NCBI GenBank assembly: GCA_019454045.1 | Contig: SKCR01025332.1 | Coordinates: 1 to 64,000, forward strand | Direction: 5' to 3' | Origin: Zanthoxylum bungeanum | Lineage: Eukaryota; Streptophyta; Magnoliopsida; Sapindales; Rutaceae | Length of the DNA stretch: 64,000 bases | Shown here: positions 22,481 through 36,195 of the stretch, one piece after another | Layout: each line of letters starts with the position of its first letter | Numbering within the stretch: the first letter of the stretch is position 1 | Program-made: the position numbers and the translations under genes | The notes under the pieces: model-generated | What the model was told of the DNA's origin: nothing | The model's database searches: none | Seen by the model: only the letters and a program-made list of their open reading frames with translations

Positions 22481-24764
22481 ATATAATGATTTCTATAGTC
22501 CAACTATATTAATCAACTATACTTTTAATTATTTAAATTCAATTATATTGATTACTATAATCCAATTATAAAATCAACTATTTATTGAATTAGTTTGAAT
22601 ACAATCTAACTGTTTAATTAAAACAACATAAAAAATTAGTCCAACTAATATATTATTTATTTGACGAAAAATGAAATTTGCGCGTATGACAAGTATCTAA
22701 ACGAATTACAAATCTAATACTTGCCTCCCACTATTTTTCGGCGAGACTCTAACCCTCCGTTGAGTACTCGGGAACCTTGTTTCCTAGTGGACTAAGATCC
22801 CGTTAAATAACACACAATCTTGACTTTGGCCAACAAATTGTATGATACTTAACTAGGTAGATCTGTAAGATCAATTGGATCTTATCCAATTCCTAGATTC
22901 AGTAGGTGGACATCCAAGTCCGAAACATATATCTTATATATACCAATATATCCAATATATTCCCTAACCTTTTTCCTCTGAATCGATTAAGCCTTGCCTT
23001 TGGCACAACAAACTTAATGATCCCAGTTAAGCGGAACCCATTGACCTTGGAAAGCTTCGTAATCAATGTTGATGGACAAGAAGTGATCTTGACTTTGGCC
23101 AACAAATCACAACTTGAACAAGACACCAATATAGAACAAAGCCTTCATGATTCAAACACATCTGCGACGGACAAAGGTCTTGACTTTGGCCAACAAACCA
23201 GTGCCAGTCTTGGATCTTGAGTAAGAATTACTCAATGGAAGGAAAAACGCTTAATATAATTTGAGGATTTTTCATGTGAAAATTGGCAACCAATTTATTA
23301 TCTTTTTAAGGTCTCATCATCATAAACCCTTAAACATGCATTCTAAACACATAATAAGGTGCATAATTAAAATAATAATGATATGCGGATGGATACTTAA
23401 ACATATTGATCCTAGATCAAATCGCTCTCTTTCCTCTCTCCCGCTAGCACAAGTATTGCTTCTACCCGTTACATAACACTTCTAAAGAAACCTCATTTAC
23501 ATTGAGGGGAATATGTGAGAAGAGAAATACACAGAGTAAGGAGGTAATAGGCTGGACACGCAGGTCCAATTTAATAAATTCTAAATTTATTACAACAATT
23601 TCCAAAATTACCCCACCCATCTAATATCCATCCAATATACATTATTCATGCATCGTAACCATGTATTCACACAAGCATGCTATCAATCAATCTACTCCAA
23701 TTAATTAATCTGATAATTAATGACCATCCAATGTTCAAACAACGATTTAATTTTGCGCGAGTCAAACTCGTTTTGCAAATAAGTACTGAAAGTATGAATT
23801 CTTGAATTAAATTAAACTACAACATTAAATCCAATTTAATATGTATTTAATACTAATTCACTTATTTAATTCCAAATTAAATATTACACTTTATTAATGA
23901 ACTTTTACGACTTAGATTCCAAATCTAATTGTTACGGGTCTCAAAGCCCAATTAACATCCAATGTTAATTTAATTAAAGTCCAATGGGCTTTTAATTAAT
24001 TTCTTAAGGCATAGACTTTTGGTCAACTTAGGTCAAACTCAAAGACTAAAGCCCATTTACAGGAATCAACCTTATATGCCTAGAAACCAATTTAGGCCCA
24101 TTAGGCCCAATTAAATTTAAAAGTCCATTAAGTCATAATTGGACTTTATGGAAATGATTTTGGGCCCAATTGGATCCAACCAATTTAGCCTAAACCAATC
24201 ATGGTACTACCAAGCCCAATAAGCCCAATAACAACTTTTCAAGCCCAAATCCAATTTAAGCCCAACATAATTAAATTCCAAAATTCCAATTTCATAATTT
24301 AATTACTCAAAGTGTAATCCATAATTAATCACCCAAATTAACATTTCTAAAACATCAATTAGCCTAATTAATTATGTTCATTATCAACAATTAGTGTCCA
24401 ACACAATTGATCAAAAATCAAACCCATTTTATGCTTTCTTTGTCTCGACAATATTGGGCATTTTTATGTCCGATTCAAATTGAATCCAATTAAATCCAAT
24501 TCAACATTAAATCAACATTCCCAATTGATATCAAGTCATCCAATGAATCAAAAATCAAAAATACCAAGACATTAGGGCAAGCTTTATATTCGGCCAAGCC
24601 AATATTTTTGGGCAAAATTACTCCAAACAATATTTCATGAAATTGATCCAATCAAACTTCAATACAACATCATTTAAGCATACTCAATTAATTAATTTAA
24701 TCAAATCATGCTCAAAATCAATTTACCCAATTTTAACCCTAAATTCAAGTTTCATGCTTTAACT
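22481..24764 (-). mobile_element. B untranslated leader
   Basis: The roughly 2.2-kb leader is homologous to the leaders of A2, C and D. Four TTGGCCAA motifs lie at 22819-22836, 22992-23011, 23088-23105 and 23179-23196 (spacings 175, 94, 91). The GGGCC-rich stretch lies at about 23980-24260. ORFs of 60 to 104 codons here match no protein and are not shared in frame among copies. Confidence 0.85.
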
Positions 24765-24776
24765 TGCTCTGATACC
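24765..24776 (-). promoter_or_regulatory. B primer-binding site (perfect)
   Basis: The complement reads TGGTATCAGAGC exactly, two bases from the LTR end. This is the canonical initiator tRNA-Met site of plant Copia elements and the only unaltered PBS in the window. Confidence 0.93.
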
Positions 24777-24778
24777 AC

Positions 24779-26827
24779 TGTTGGGTTTCTATTAAGTCCC
24801 GAGGATCGAATAAAGCGATGAAACATAAGTGCGAATACATCAAAAAAGTTGCGGAATACTTACATTAAGCGGTTGAACGATGCGACGAAGAACAAAACTT
24901 TTTATGCCCTTTGAAACTCCTCCAAGGCTCACGGCATTCTTCATGATTGAGCTCCTACATTTTCGGCCATGGTGGTCCATAAAGCTCCAAGCTTTGTGTT
25001 GTGATTTCATGCCCACGGGTGGGTTTCCCTATCACCTTCATACGACTCCTAATGTGTGCTAGCACTCAGTAATTTTTGCCACAAAAATCACTTATGCCTC
25101 TCCTTCATTCACAACAAAGAACAAAAAAATGGAAGAAGCAAAGGCCATTGGCGAGAGTTCTAAGAGAGAAGAAGAAGAGATGTGTAGGTTATTTTGATTT
25201 CAAAAATCAATAATAAACATATATCAAATTATAAAATATAATATATGTCAATCAAGCTTTCAAAAGCTTTCCAACTTCTTACATCAACTATTCACATCAA
25301 TCATGTGACAAGTTGTCAAGTCACTCAAAGTGACTAGACATCACATCACTCAAAGTGACAAGTGATTTGATGCTTGATGTGACTAACGATTTGATGCTTG
25401 ATGTGACTTGTGGGCTGCACTTAAATTCGCAATGCAAGTGCGCCCGCAAACACTCCCGGGCTCAGGGTCGTTAATTCCGAATTAACGAATTTTCCGTTGC
25501 ATCGTAATTAAATCAAATTTAATTAAATAATTTTGCCTAGCAAAATTACTATTTAAGTCGCTAACGAATTAATTCTAAATTAACTCGTTCGCCCGAATTA
25601 AAATCTAATTTCAATTTCGCATCGAAATCCAATTTCGTTTAATACATCGAATATATTAATTTATCGATTAATTCCAAATTAATCGTTCTCTCTCTTTAAT
25701 TAATATTTTATCCTAGATAAAATATCTTCGTAATTAATCCCAGATTAATTCTCTCTCTCATCTAATGAATCCCAGATTAATAAAGTGCGAGTCATACATC
25801 ATCGGTGAATCTTCGGGAAGCGACCCATGAGATCCCTGGATATGTTGGCAGTAATACGGTTATCGGACTATCCGAACACGTACGTACCTAGTACTACATT
25901 TTACCGATTTATAAGACAAGTTGGCTTCTAGCAAAGCGCCATGCCTACCCAATTCTCCAGAAATATCCTTACAGGAATATATGATCTATATCATGCGTAG
26001 TAACGTAGTATTGTGTATGTCGATCCAGTATCGGATGGTCACGTGCAAGGCCTGAGGCTGGAAATATGTCTGCCTCATACGAAGCACATGTCGGATCTCT
26101 GGTAACTAGTCTATATAATCGGATATATATGACCTAGTCATAATATCCCGATAGCTGCAGCATATAAGAGGACAAGTTCCGTATCCTACGTGATCATCAT
26201 CTCCACTATAACTGAAGTGATACTTCCATCTTGACATCACACCCAATACACTACGATTCCCAATATACCCAGAAGAGGCATACACAGAACCGGTTAAAGC
26301 CCTGGACGACCAAAACCAAAGTATATTGATTATCGCAAGAATTAGCGGTGCAAGTCTCAGGTTAAGACCAAATACACCTACCCTGAATTCGGACTTCCAT
26401 AGACACATAATTATACTACCAATGGAATTCCGAAAGGGTCTATCCAGAGCGAAGATGTTTTTCGTACTATCGGTAAAACACAACCTCCTATTACATTTGC
26501 ATGAGTATCCAATACCCAAATATATGAGAACTATACCGTTATGCCTTCACAACGTGCACAAGTGTAATACTAGTCTATTCCACATTATCGATGTCCAATC
26601 TCGATAATACTACGACTATGGATATTTAATGATTAAACCTTCGTGGATTGATACTGTCTCATATCATCTCAATCTGGAACTAGTCATATGGACCTTCTAT
26701 CATTTATACATCTTGGTAATCTAATCACAAATGATAAAAGAGCAATTTCCTTTGTCTCATAGTTATTTTGTACACCAACGCCATGATCTGTACAAATAGT
26801 GACGCTATGGGTCATAATTATCCAACA
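24779..26827 (-). mobile_element. Copia B 5' LTR (2.05 kb)
   Basis: The complement runs from TGTTGGATAATTATGACC to ...CCCAACA. The hairpin array lies at 25563-25780, with CCA or CTA spacers because the strand is reversed. The right flank tgttt is the partner of ggttt at 6811-6815. Confidence 0.92.
25563..25780 (-). repeat. Hairpin array in B 5' LTR
   Basis: The array is ordered as in the A elements but reversed. It includes CGATTAATT, CCA, AATTAATCG near 25675-25695 and the long ATATTTTATC, CTA, GATAAAATAT arm pair near 25705-25730. Confidence 0.85.
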
Positions 26828-28289
26828 TGTTTTTCGCGTAATGAAACCAATTAATTATCTTTGATTAGGTCTCATCATACACCCTTAAGCATGCATTCTA
26901 AAAGCATAATAAGGCACGATAAATAAATTAATATGATATGCGGATGGATATCTCACAAATTGTTCCTAGAATAAATCACTCCTATCCTCTCCCCAAGCTA
27001 GCAAATTCTAACTTCTACCCAATTACATAATACAATTAAAGAAACCTCATTAACATTGAGGGGAATTGGTGAGAAAAGAATTACAAAGAACACACAGGCC
27101 CAATTTAATAAATTCTAAATTTATTATAATTTTCAAAATTGCCATCACCCTTCTAATATCCATCCGATATACATTATTCATACAACACATTCAAGTATTC
27201 ACACATAGCATGTTATTCAATCAATCTAATTCAATTAATTAATCTTTGAATTAATGACCATTCAATTTTCAAACAACGATTTGATTTGCGCGAGTCCAAC
27301 TCGTTTAAGAATAAATACTTTAAATACGTATTCTTGAATTATATCGAACTACAACTTTAAATCTAATTTATTTTTATTCAATACTAATTCCAATTTAATT
27401 CTAAATTAAACATTACACTTATTTATATGCCTTAAAGACTTGGATTCCAAATCCAATCTTGATGGGTCTCAAAGACCCAATAACATCCAATGCCATTTTA
27501 ATTAAAGTCCAATGGGCTTTTAATTGATTCTTAAGGCATGGGCTTAGGCCATAATGGATCAAACCCAAAATGTCAAGGCCCAATAGGAATCACCCTATTG
27601 CCAACAAATCAATTTAGGCCCATTAGGTCTAATTAAATTCTTTAAAGGCCCAAGTGATGTATTTGGACTTTATGGAATTGGTTTTGGGCCCAATTGGATC
27701 CAATCCAAAAGTCCAAAACCAAACTTGGTCTAACCAAGCCCATTAAGCCCAAATACACACTTTAGCCCAATTAAAAAAACTTAAAAGCTAATTATTATAA
27801 TTTCAATATTCCAAATATCATAATTATAATCAAAGTGTATTAGCCATGATTAATTAATTAAACTTAATTTTTACAAAACACCAATTAAACTAATTAATCA
27901 TGCTTATCTTTATCAATTTATATCCAACAAAAATTGAAGCAAAACATATCATTTCATGGTTACCATGCTCTTTGAATTTAACATAATCATTATTGACTTT
28001 GATTCCAATCTAATCAAACCAACAATCAATATTTATATCATGCATTTAAACACATCCAATGTTGTAAAAATTAAAAAATTCAATGTGCAGTGGACTGCCC
28101 CATATTCGGCCAAGGTAAGGGTATTTATAATTTTTGACCCAATCAATATTTCTCAAATCTAATCATGCATAATTCTAAGTTATCATATTCTAAGCATACT
28201 CAAACAATCAATTTGAAGAAATCATGCTCAAAACATAAAAATCCCAAATTAAAGTCTCAAGAACCCTAGAAAAATCATGCTTAAAATTG
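26828..28289 (-). mobile_element. Copia C leader, PBS-proximal part
   Basis: This is the continuation of C's leader after the B insertion; it joins 6815 to restore a leader of about 2.15 kb. The GGGCC-rich stretch is at about 27460-27780. No coding frame is supported. Confidence 0.85.
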
Positions 28290-28302
28290 GCTCATGATAC
28301 CA
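28290..28302 (-). promoter_or_regulatory. C primer-binding site
   Basis: The complement reads TGGTATCATGAGC next to the LTR end, i.e. the tRNA-Met site with one extra base. Confidence 0.82.
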
Positions 28303-28303
28303 T

Positions 28304-29994
28304 TGTTAGTGTTCCTAGAACATGCCAAGGATCTATGAAGTAAGATTATGGGTGATTAAGATCATTAAAAGTTGCAGAATGACTTACAATGATTTGATTA
28401 GACTTTCAAAATTGAGTTGTGTTCTTGAAGCTCCAAGCTTAAAGTGTTGATTACAACTCTTGAAGTTGTTTCCCTATCACCTTAGAAGACTCCTTGAAGT
28501 GCTAGCTTCTTTCATCTTGCAACAAAATCAAAGAGAAGAGATAGAGAGGTTCACGCCCCTTGTGAGAATTTTAGGGTTTGTTTTTTGTTGTGTGTTTGAA
28601 ATGAGAGAGCAATATGTTTTAGTAAAAAACCATTTACCCTTGTCACCTAAACAATGTGGTTGGGTTTTTGGTTTTACCAAAACCAAAACCAAAACCAAGT
28701 GGTTGGAAAGTGGGCGGTTTGGCATAAATACCAGCCACTCTCCCAACTACCACATGTGAAGTGGACCCCACTTTTGAATCAAAATTCAAACGGTTTCTAC
28801 GAATATTTGCCGTGGCTCGGATCCGTTTAATCCGATTAAACAAATTTTCGTCGCTAAATAATTGAATCTAATTTAATTAAATAACGACGCCTCGTAAATT
28901 TATTATGAATGCCATTTACGAATTAATTCTAAATTAATCTGTTCGCACGTATAAAGTCCGACTATAATTTCGTATTGAAATCTAATTCTAATTAATATAT
29001 CTGATATTTAATTTTAGCCCATATGAAAAAATAAATAGAAAAATCAAATTTAAATATTAAATTTATTTTACCGATTAATTCCAAATTAATCGTGTTCTCT
29101 CTCTTCCGAACACATTTAATCCCAGATTAAATAATGCCATAATTAATCCTAGATTAATTTTCTCTCTCTTAATTAATCCTAGATTAATTCTAATTCGGTC
29201 AACTGTCATCGGTGAATCTTTGGGAAGCGACCCAAGAGACCCCCGATTAAGTGCTTACCTCATACCACGTGCTTACCGATTTACAAGACATGGTTGGCTT
29301 CTAGCAAACCACCGTGCCTACCCAATTCTCCAGAAATATTCTTAATGGAATATACAATCTTAGTCAGGCGTAGTATACGTAGTATTGCGTATTGCGATCC
29401 AGTATCAGATGTCACATGCAAGGCTTGGGCCTGGAGTAGTGTCTGCCCCGCACGAAGCATATATCGGATCACAAACAACTAGTCTTTTTAATCGGATAAT
29501 TATGACGTTGTCACATTATTCCGATGGTTGCAACACATTAGAGTACCAGTTTTGTATCTCTGCGTGATCATCATCTTCATATGACTGAAGTGATACTTCC
29601 ATCTTGACATCACATCCAATACTCTACGATTCTCAATAAGCCCAAAAGGAGGCGTACACAGAACCTTTTAAAGTCCCGGACGACCAAAACTAAAGCGTAA
29701 TGATTTTCGCAAGTATTAGCGATGCAAGTCTCAGGTCAAGACCAAATACACCTACCCTGAATCGGATTCCCAAAGACACATTGTCATACAACCAATGGGA
29801 TTCCATGGGGTCTATCCGGAGCGAAGCTGTTTCCGTACCATCGGTAAACACAACCTCTTATCACACTTGCATAAGCATCCAATACTTAAATATATGAAAA
29901 CTATGCTGTTATTCTCCCACAATGCGCACACTTCAATACTAGTCTATTCCGCATTATCGATGTCCAATCTCGATAATACTCTACTGTTGGACAA
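28304..29994 (-). mobile_element. Copia C 5' LTR, inner part
   Basis: This begins (left edge) tgttagtgttcc beside the PBS and runs through U5, R and U3 to gataatactctac, where solo LTR A3 inserted. It contains a short (ACCAAA)n run near 28676-28698 and the hairpin array at about 28918-29190. It is clearly related to, but more diverged than, the B and D LTRs. It resumes at 41919. Confidence 0.87.
28918..29190 (-). repeat. Hairpin array in C 5' LTR
   Basis: The same series as in B but longer, with two copies of the AATTAATCC-type hairpin near 29140-29185. This suggests local duplication of a hairpin. Confidence 0.75.
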
Positions 29995-30582
29995 CTATGA
30001 CCCATAGCGTCACTATTGTAAAAGACATTGTGGTTTTTGTATAAATTAACTATGTGACAATGGAAATTACCTTTTATCATTTTTTAATTATTTACTTGGA
30101 AATATAAATGGTAAAAGTCTTTATGATTAGTTCTGGATTGATAAGATATGAGACAATATCAATCCATAATGGTTTAATCATTAAACATCCAAGTCGTAGT
30201 ATTATCGAGATTAGACATCGATAATGCAGAATAGACTAGTATTGCACTTGTGCGTGTTATGGAAGTGTAACATCATAGTTCTCATATATTTAAGTATTGG
30301 ATACTTATGCAAGTGTGATAGGAGGTTGTGTTTACCGATGGTACGGAAACAGCTTCGCTTCGGATAGACCCCGTAGAATCTCATTGGTAGTATGACTGTG
30401 TGTCTATGGGAATCCGAATCATGGTAGGTGTATTTGGTCTTAACCTAAGACTTACATCGCTAGTACTTGCGACAATCAATATATTTTTGGTTTTGGTCGT
30501 CCAGGACTTTAACAGGTTCTGTGTATGCCTCTTCTAGGTTTATTGAGAATCGTAGTGTATTGGATGATGTCAAGATGGAAGT
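29995..30582 (+). mobile_element. Solo LTR A3, first part
   Basis: This begins TGTTGGACAAC inside C's LTR and runs to gatggaagt, where D inserted. It resumes at 40604 and ends CCAACA at 41918 with no PBS, interior or PPT. The total is about 1.9 kb. Flanks are tctac (29990-29994) and actac (41919-41923), one mismatch. Confidence 0.87.
30578..30582. repeat. Target duplication of D, left copy
   Basis: The sequence gaagt matches 40604-40608 exactly and brackets element D. Confidence 0.93.
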
Positions 30583-32664
30583 TGTTGGTATTTGCTAAGG
30601 TCCCAAATCATTAAAAAAGCATGAAACATGTGTGAATATAAATCAACGAAGTTGCTGAATACTCACATCGATCGGTTGAGCGACGCTACGACGAACAAAA
30701 CTTGAATTTATACCTAATGAAAGTCACGGCAGTCCACTAATTTGAGTCTCCAAGATTCGGCCATGGAAGTGGTTTCATGAAGCTCCAAGCTTCCGAATGG
30801 TATTCCAAGCACACGGGTGGGTTTCCCTATCACCTGCGGACAACTCCGGAGTGTGCTAGAACCATGATATTGCAATAAAATCACTTGTTTTCTTCCTCTT
30901 GCTCACGACAATGAGCTAAAACAGAAGCTAAAAACAGCCCACTTTGGGCGTGAATGGTGAGAAGAAAAAGGAAGAGATGAGAGGTGAGAGAGGGAGAAAA
31001 ATATGTAAAGTGATTTTGGTAATTGATTTCTAAATCATATACCAAATTTGGCTTTCAAGAGTCAAACAATCAAAGCCAACCACCACCATCATCTATCACT
31101 ATTCACATCAAGTCACATCCATCAAGTGGTTAAGTCACATCATTCAAGTTGTCAAGTTACATCACTCAAAGTGACAAGTGATTTGACATTTGAAACGATT
31201 AGCGATTTGACGCTTGATGCGACTAGTGATTTGACACTTGATTTGACTGCGTGCCGCACTCGAATTCGAAATACGAATGCGCTCACAATAATCTCGGGCT
31301 CGGGTTCGTTAATTCCAAATTAACGATTTTTTTGTTGCGTCGTATTAAATATAATTTAATTAAATAATCATGCCAAGCATAATTACTATTCACGTCGCTA
31401 ACGAATTAATTCTAAATTAATTCGTTCGCCCAAATTAAAATCTAATTTAATTCCGCGTCGAAATCCAATTTCATTAATATATTGAATATATAAATTTACG
31501 GATTAATTCCAAATTAATCGTTATCTCTCTTTAAATGATATTTTATCCCAGTTAAAATATCTCCGCAGTTAATCCCAGATTAATTTTCTATCTCTTTTAA
31601 TTGATCCCAGATTAATTAAAGTGCGAGTCATACGTCATCAGTGAATCTTCGGGAAGCGACCCATGAGATCCCCGGATATGTTGGCAGTAAATACGGTCAT
31701 CGACTATCCGAACACGTAAGTACCGTCGTACTATATTTAACCGATTTACAAGACAAGGTTGGCCTCTAGCAAAGCATCATGCCTACCCAATTCCCCAGAA
31801 AATATCCTTACAAGCAATAAATGATCTGTAACAGGCGTAGTATACGTAGTATTACGTAGTCGATCCAGTATCGAATGATCACGTACTAGGCCTGGGGCTG
31901 GATATGTGTCTGCCCGTACGAAGCACATGTCAGATTTCTGGTAACTAGTCTCTATAATCGAATGAACATGACCTAGTCATATCATCCCGATGACTGTAGT
32001 ACTCTAGAGCACCAGTACCGTATCCTACGTGACATCATCTCCACTATGACTGGAGCGATACTTCCTCTTGACATCACACTTAACACACTACGATTCTCAA
32101 TATACCCAGCATAGGCGTACACAGAACCTGTTAAAGCCCTGGACGACCGCAACCAAAGTATATTGATTGTCGCAAGTATTAGCGGTGCAAGTCTCAAGTT
32201 AAGACCAAATACACCTACCCTGATTTTAGACTTCCATAGACACATAGTCATACTACCAATGGAATTCCAAGGGGGTTTATCCAGAGCGAAACTGTTTCCC
32301 GTACCATCGGTAAAAAAAAAAACTCCTATTACACTTGCATGAGTATCCTATACCCAAATATATGAGAACTATACCGTTATGCCCTCACAACGCGCATAAG
32401 TACAATACTAGTCTTTTACGTATTTATCGATGTCCAATCTCGATAATACTCTGACTAGGGATATTTAATGATTTATCCTTCGTTGACTGATACTGTCTCA
32501 TATCATTCTCAATCCAGAACAAATACATAGGCTCTCATCATTTATACATCTAGGTGATCTAATCACAAATGATAAAGTGCAATCTCCTTTGTCACATAGT
32601 TAATTTGTACAACAACACCATGATCTGTACAAATAGTGACGCTATGGGTCATAATTATTCAACA
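30583..32664 (-). mobile_element. D 3' LTR
   Basis: The complement runs from TGTTGAATAATTATGACC to ...ACCAACA (2082 bases), with the hairpin array at 31402-31617. The frames in it (60 to 91 codons) are not conserved in the sister LTR. Confidence 0.92.
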
Positions 32665-32678
32665 ATCTCCCACTTGGC
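32665..32678 (-). promoter_or_regulatory. D polypurine tract
   Basis: The complement of atctcccacttggc abuts the 3' LTR, identical in form to that of B. Confidence 0.85.
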
Positions 32679-34330
32679 CTATAGCCAGTCACTCGAGTGT
32701 CTTACACCCGAACTATGTACGGTTGGCTCAAACTGCTGAGGAAACACTTTCGTCAGTGGATTTGCATGATTATCATCTGATATGATTTATTCAATCATCA
32801 CATCGCCACGATGTATCATCCGAACGAATCAGATGAATATCGAAGTATATATCTAGATCGTTGATGAGACCATTAATTCTTTAGCCTGCGTTGTAGCCTA
32901 GCTCAGCTGTTAACAGAACTATATCTAATCTAATTAGATTGTTTATTACCCCCAAATGGCTTCTCTATTGCTGCCTCAGCTGCAGCAATAACCCGTATTT
33001 GTTGCTTATTCGGTAAATAGTATCTTGCTTGGGAGATTTCCAACTCACTGTACCGTTATTCAAACTGTATAGTACGCGTTTAGCACTTATAGTCGTTTTT
33101 ATCGGTTAGGAAACTTGCTACATTGATCCCAGTCACTTCAAATTCTCATTCTCCATAGTTTAAGACATCATCCTTAGTTCTCTAAGATACTAACGGATGT
33201 TTTTAACATCAATCCATGACTATCACTAGATTGGCCTGTTTGTGAATCCATAGCTCAAAGCGTATGAGACACCATGTTATGTATATTTTCAATGTACGAG
33301 TTCTCGGAGAGTGCTAATAACTTTAAATCTATCCTAGTAAATCTTATTCCTAGAATAAAGGTTGTTTCTCCCAGAATTCTACGGAGAATTATTTTTGAAA
33401 GCTAAGCTTTCACTGATTTTTATTTTATGGGAATACCATTTCCAAGAAATGACATGTATCATTATTTATAGGACAACCACTGTTAGTGCGCTTCCACTAA
33501 CCTCCTTATATACACAAGAATCATTTACATTTTGAATTAAATCATATACCATTATGATTACATCAAAACGATAATTCCAAGAACCTAATGCTTTGCTCAA
33601 TCCCTCCATGGATCGAATAACATGCAAACCTGTTTGCTAGTTTTGGTACGACAAAATCGACAGGATGATTTAAACATCCTCCAAAAGGTTTTCGTTAAAG
33701 GAAAGCGATTTTTCGGTTCAGCTGCCATATTTCATAAATGAAACATGCAGCATCAGCAAGCATTATCCAAATGGATTTACCGTGGAAACAGTTAAAAGGT
33801 TTCATCATAATCAATCACAATGTTGATAACGATACCTTTACGCTACAAGTCTAGCTTAGTACGTTGGTATGTTGCCTTACATGTATGTCTTCCTTGAAGA
33901 CTTATATAGTACTAATAGGCACAATGCCTTGCGGTACATCAACTAGTATTCTAAACACAGTTGATATACATGGAATCCATTTCAGATTCATATGGCACTT
34001 TGCCATAATAAGGAGTCGATACCTTGTAGCACTACCTCATACGTAGTCATTTGGTATACCTCAATAAGAGAAACATCTTTATGAGGTGAGATCAGAAACC
34101 CATACCCTAGGTTGTTTTCTGACTCTCTCTGACCTACACTATTCTTGTGTATTCGAATATTACTGGTACAGTTTCATCCTTGATGAACTGTTTGTGTTCC
34201 ATTAGGACTCGGTGCCTAGAACAGTATTACTCTGATTTTCATCGAGTCTTACTATCCTCCCACTTACCACTGCATATCGGTATTCATCTTAGGAAAACCG
34301 TATGGTGAACAAAAATTACATTGTTCTCTT
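32679..34330 (-). pseudogene. D RNase H and RT remnants
   Basis: This is homologous along its length to the B and A2 RT-RNase H regions. The complement of 32960-32990 keeps the GCTGAGGCAGCAATAGAAGC stretch that encodes A-E-A-A-I-E in RNase H. Stops and frameshifts throughout prevent any product. Confidence 0.8.
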
Positions 34331-35105
34331 AGTGAGTTGTATAAGCACTATGCTTATGGTTTCCCTAGGATAACCTATAATTGGCACTTATCCAATTTGG
34401 GTTCTAGTTTGGTATCATCCAAACATATGCCCAGCATACCCAAATTATCAAGAATGAGAAACCTGGTTTCTTTCCCGTCATATCTAATATGTAATCTGTC
34501 AAATAGATTTTATGGAACCTTATTCAAAATAAGTATTATACTATTTATGCTTATCATTTGAAGGAAATGGTAGCTCAGAGCGACTCATGATTAACCTTAT
34601 TATGTCCAACAAAATTCATTTACTCATTTCGGACACACCGTCAAATTGACGTGTTCCGGGAGGATTCCTCATTGAAAGAATACTATACCCTTTCAAGTAT
34701 TTAAGAAACTTATCGCTTAAGCATTTTCCATCGCGGTCTCACTGTGACAGTTTAATACTTTAGCCGATCTGTTTGTCTATTTCGTGTCGAAACTTTAAAA
34801 GTTTCTGATTCGTATTTCAAAAGAAACACTTAACCATAACGCGATGCCTCACCCGTAAAGGTCATGAAATATTCATCTTCATATCTAGCCTAGCTAGACA
34901 TGGGCCCACTTACTTCACTATGAACTAGGGCTAACAGATCTGTGGCATTTGTACTTTTACCAAGTAAAAGTGTTTTAGGCACTTTGCCCAATAAACTAGA
35001 TTCGTAGACTTTATTTGAATGGAATCTAATTAGTCCTAGTACCCGCTTTTCAAAAGTGCGGATATACGATTCTTCTTTTAGTTGTGTCCCAGACAACAAT
35101 GCCAC
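34331..35105 (-). pseudogene. D integrase remnant with pre-integrase zinc region
   Basis: A 71-codon frame at 34890-35105 reads YESSLLGKVPK..., then GKSTNATDLLALVHSEVSGPM. This is the end of the HHCC zinc region and the start of the catalytic core of Copia integrase. The last two zinc Cys (family CESCLLGK) have become Tyr and Ser. The Asp preceding CGPMS in the family is Glu here. Near 34616-34660 the complement reads PPGTRQFDGVSE followed by a stop (34616-34618), the catalytic-Glu region with the same stop codon as B. Confidence 0.85.
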
Positions 35106-36195
35106 AATTAGTTTCTTCTGATCAAATCAGCTTGAGCTATTTGTTTGTCATGTTATATGTTTGAGATTTATTCATATTCAAAATATAAATACTGTTATTC
35201 ACATCTAATGTGTTTATCTCAATATCATCTTTATATAATAAAACACTTTAGTGTTCTAGAATATAAAGGTTCACCCGCAGCGGGTCAAACACTGATATAG
35301 AGATAATGTTTCTAGTTAAACTAGTTACATTATAATAGTTTCCAAATTTAGGTACACACCTGAAGGTAGTTCCTAAATTTAGGTATCTATGGTTAAAACA
35401 GTGACTTTCATCCCGTTTCCAATTCGCAGATCAATCTCAATTGAAGTCAGTATCCTACTCATAGCAGATTCTGAACATCAGTATTTATGTTCCACACTTA
35501 GTATTTAAAATCCAATTTCAATATTAGTAGTGAACATAATTTTGACAAACATATTTGAAGTCAGAGCCTTGCTCGTCTTCTATTCTTTCATGTCTGCTTT
35601 GTCCAAATGGAAGTCACGCTTCCGCGATTCCGTTTGCCACATTTAGGCAGATATTTTGGGATTTGTCCTTTATCTTCCCAGAAGATTATAATGATTTTGC
35701 CTTTGCCATTTTCAACACTCCAGAAGCCTTTGGCCAAGCCTTGGCCTTCTAGAATATCGAAGTAAGGTGCGCCTTGCGCTACTTGCCTAATTGCAAACTT
35801 TGACTTTATCTCCTTGAGAATAGTCATTAACTCTCCAAGATTCATTTATTGCAATTTAGTACTTCTAAAATCTAAAGATAGATTTATGAAGATCCTTCAA
35901 TTTCAATATCATACTTTAAGGATCTAACCCTTAGTTCTGATAAAGAAATTAAGGAGTTTATTGCGACAAGCTTAATGGATTAAGCACTTAAGTTATCATC
36001 ACATGAATCTTCCAAAGATCCTATTTTCTCAACTCCGGGCTTAGGCATAATATGTTATTTTATCAAATAAAGTAACTTATTATTTTCCAGGACCATCCTG
36101 AATTTTATTCCCAATTTTGAAAATTAAACCATTTAAATACATTTTCCTTAGGATTATGCTTTAAATGTCAATCTTTCAATTACATCTTGATTCAT
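35106..36195 (-). pseudogene. D protease and gag remnants
   Basis: The protease active site at about 35491-35511 has lost DSG in the same way as A2 and B. Gag survives partly in an 85-codon frame at 35588-35845. NLGELMTILKE aligns with TLGELISTLRE of C, and a degenerate knuckle PKCGKRNRG aligns with LQCGKRDH of C. The first Cys, the His and the last Cys are not recoverable in frame. Confidence 0.82.

Noticed and set aside
28460..28759. 99-codon plus frame in C's 5' LTR
   Set aside because: Antisense to the element and partly made of an ACCAAA short repeat. Homologous LTRs do not keep it open.
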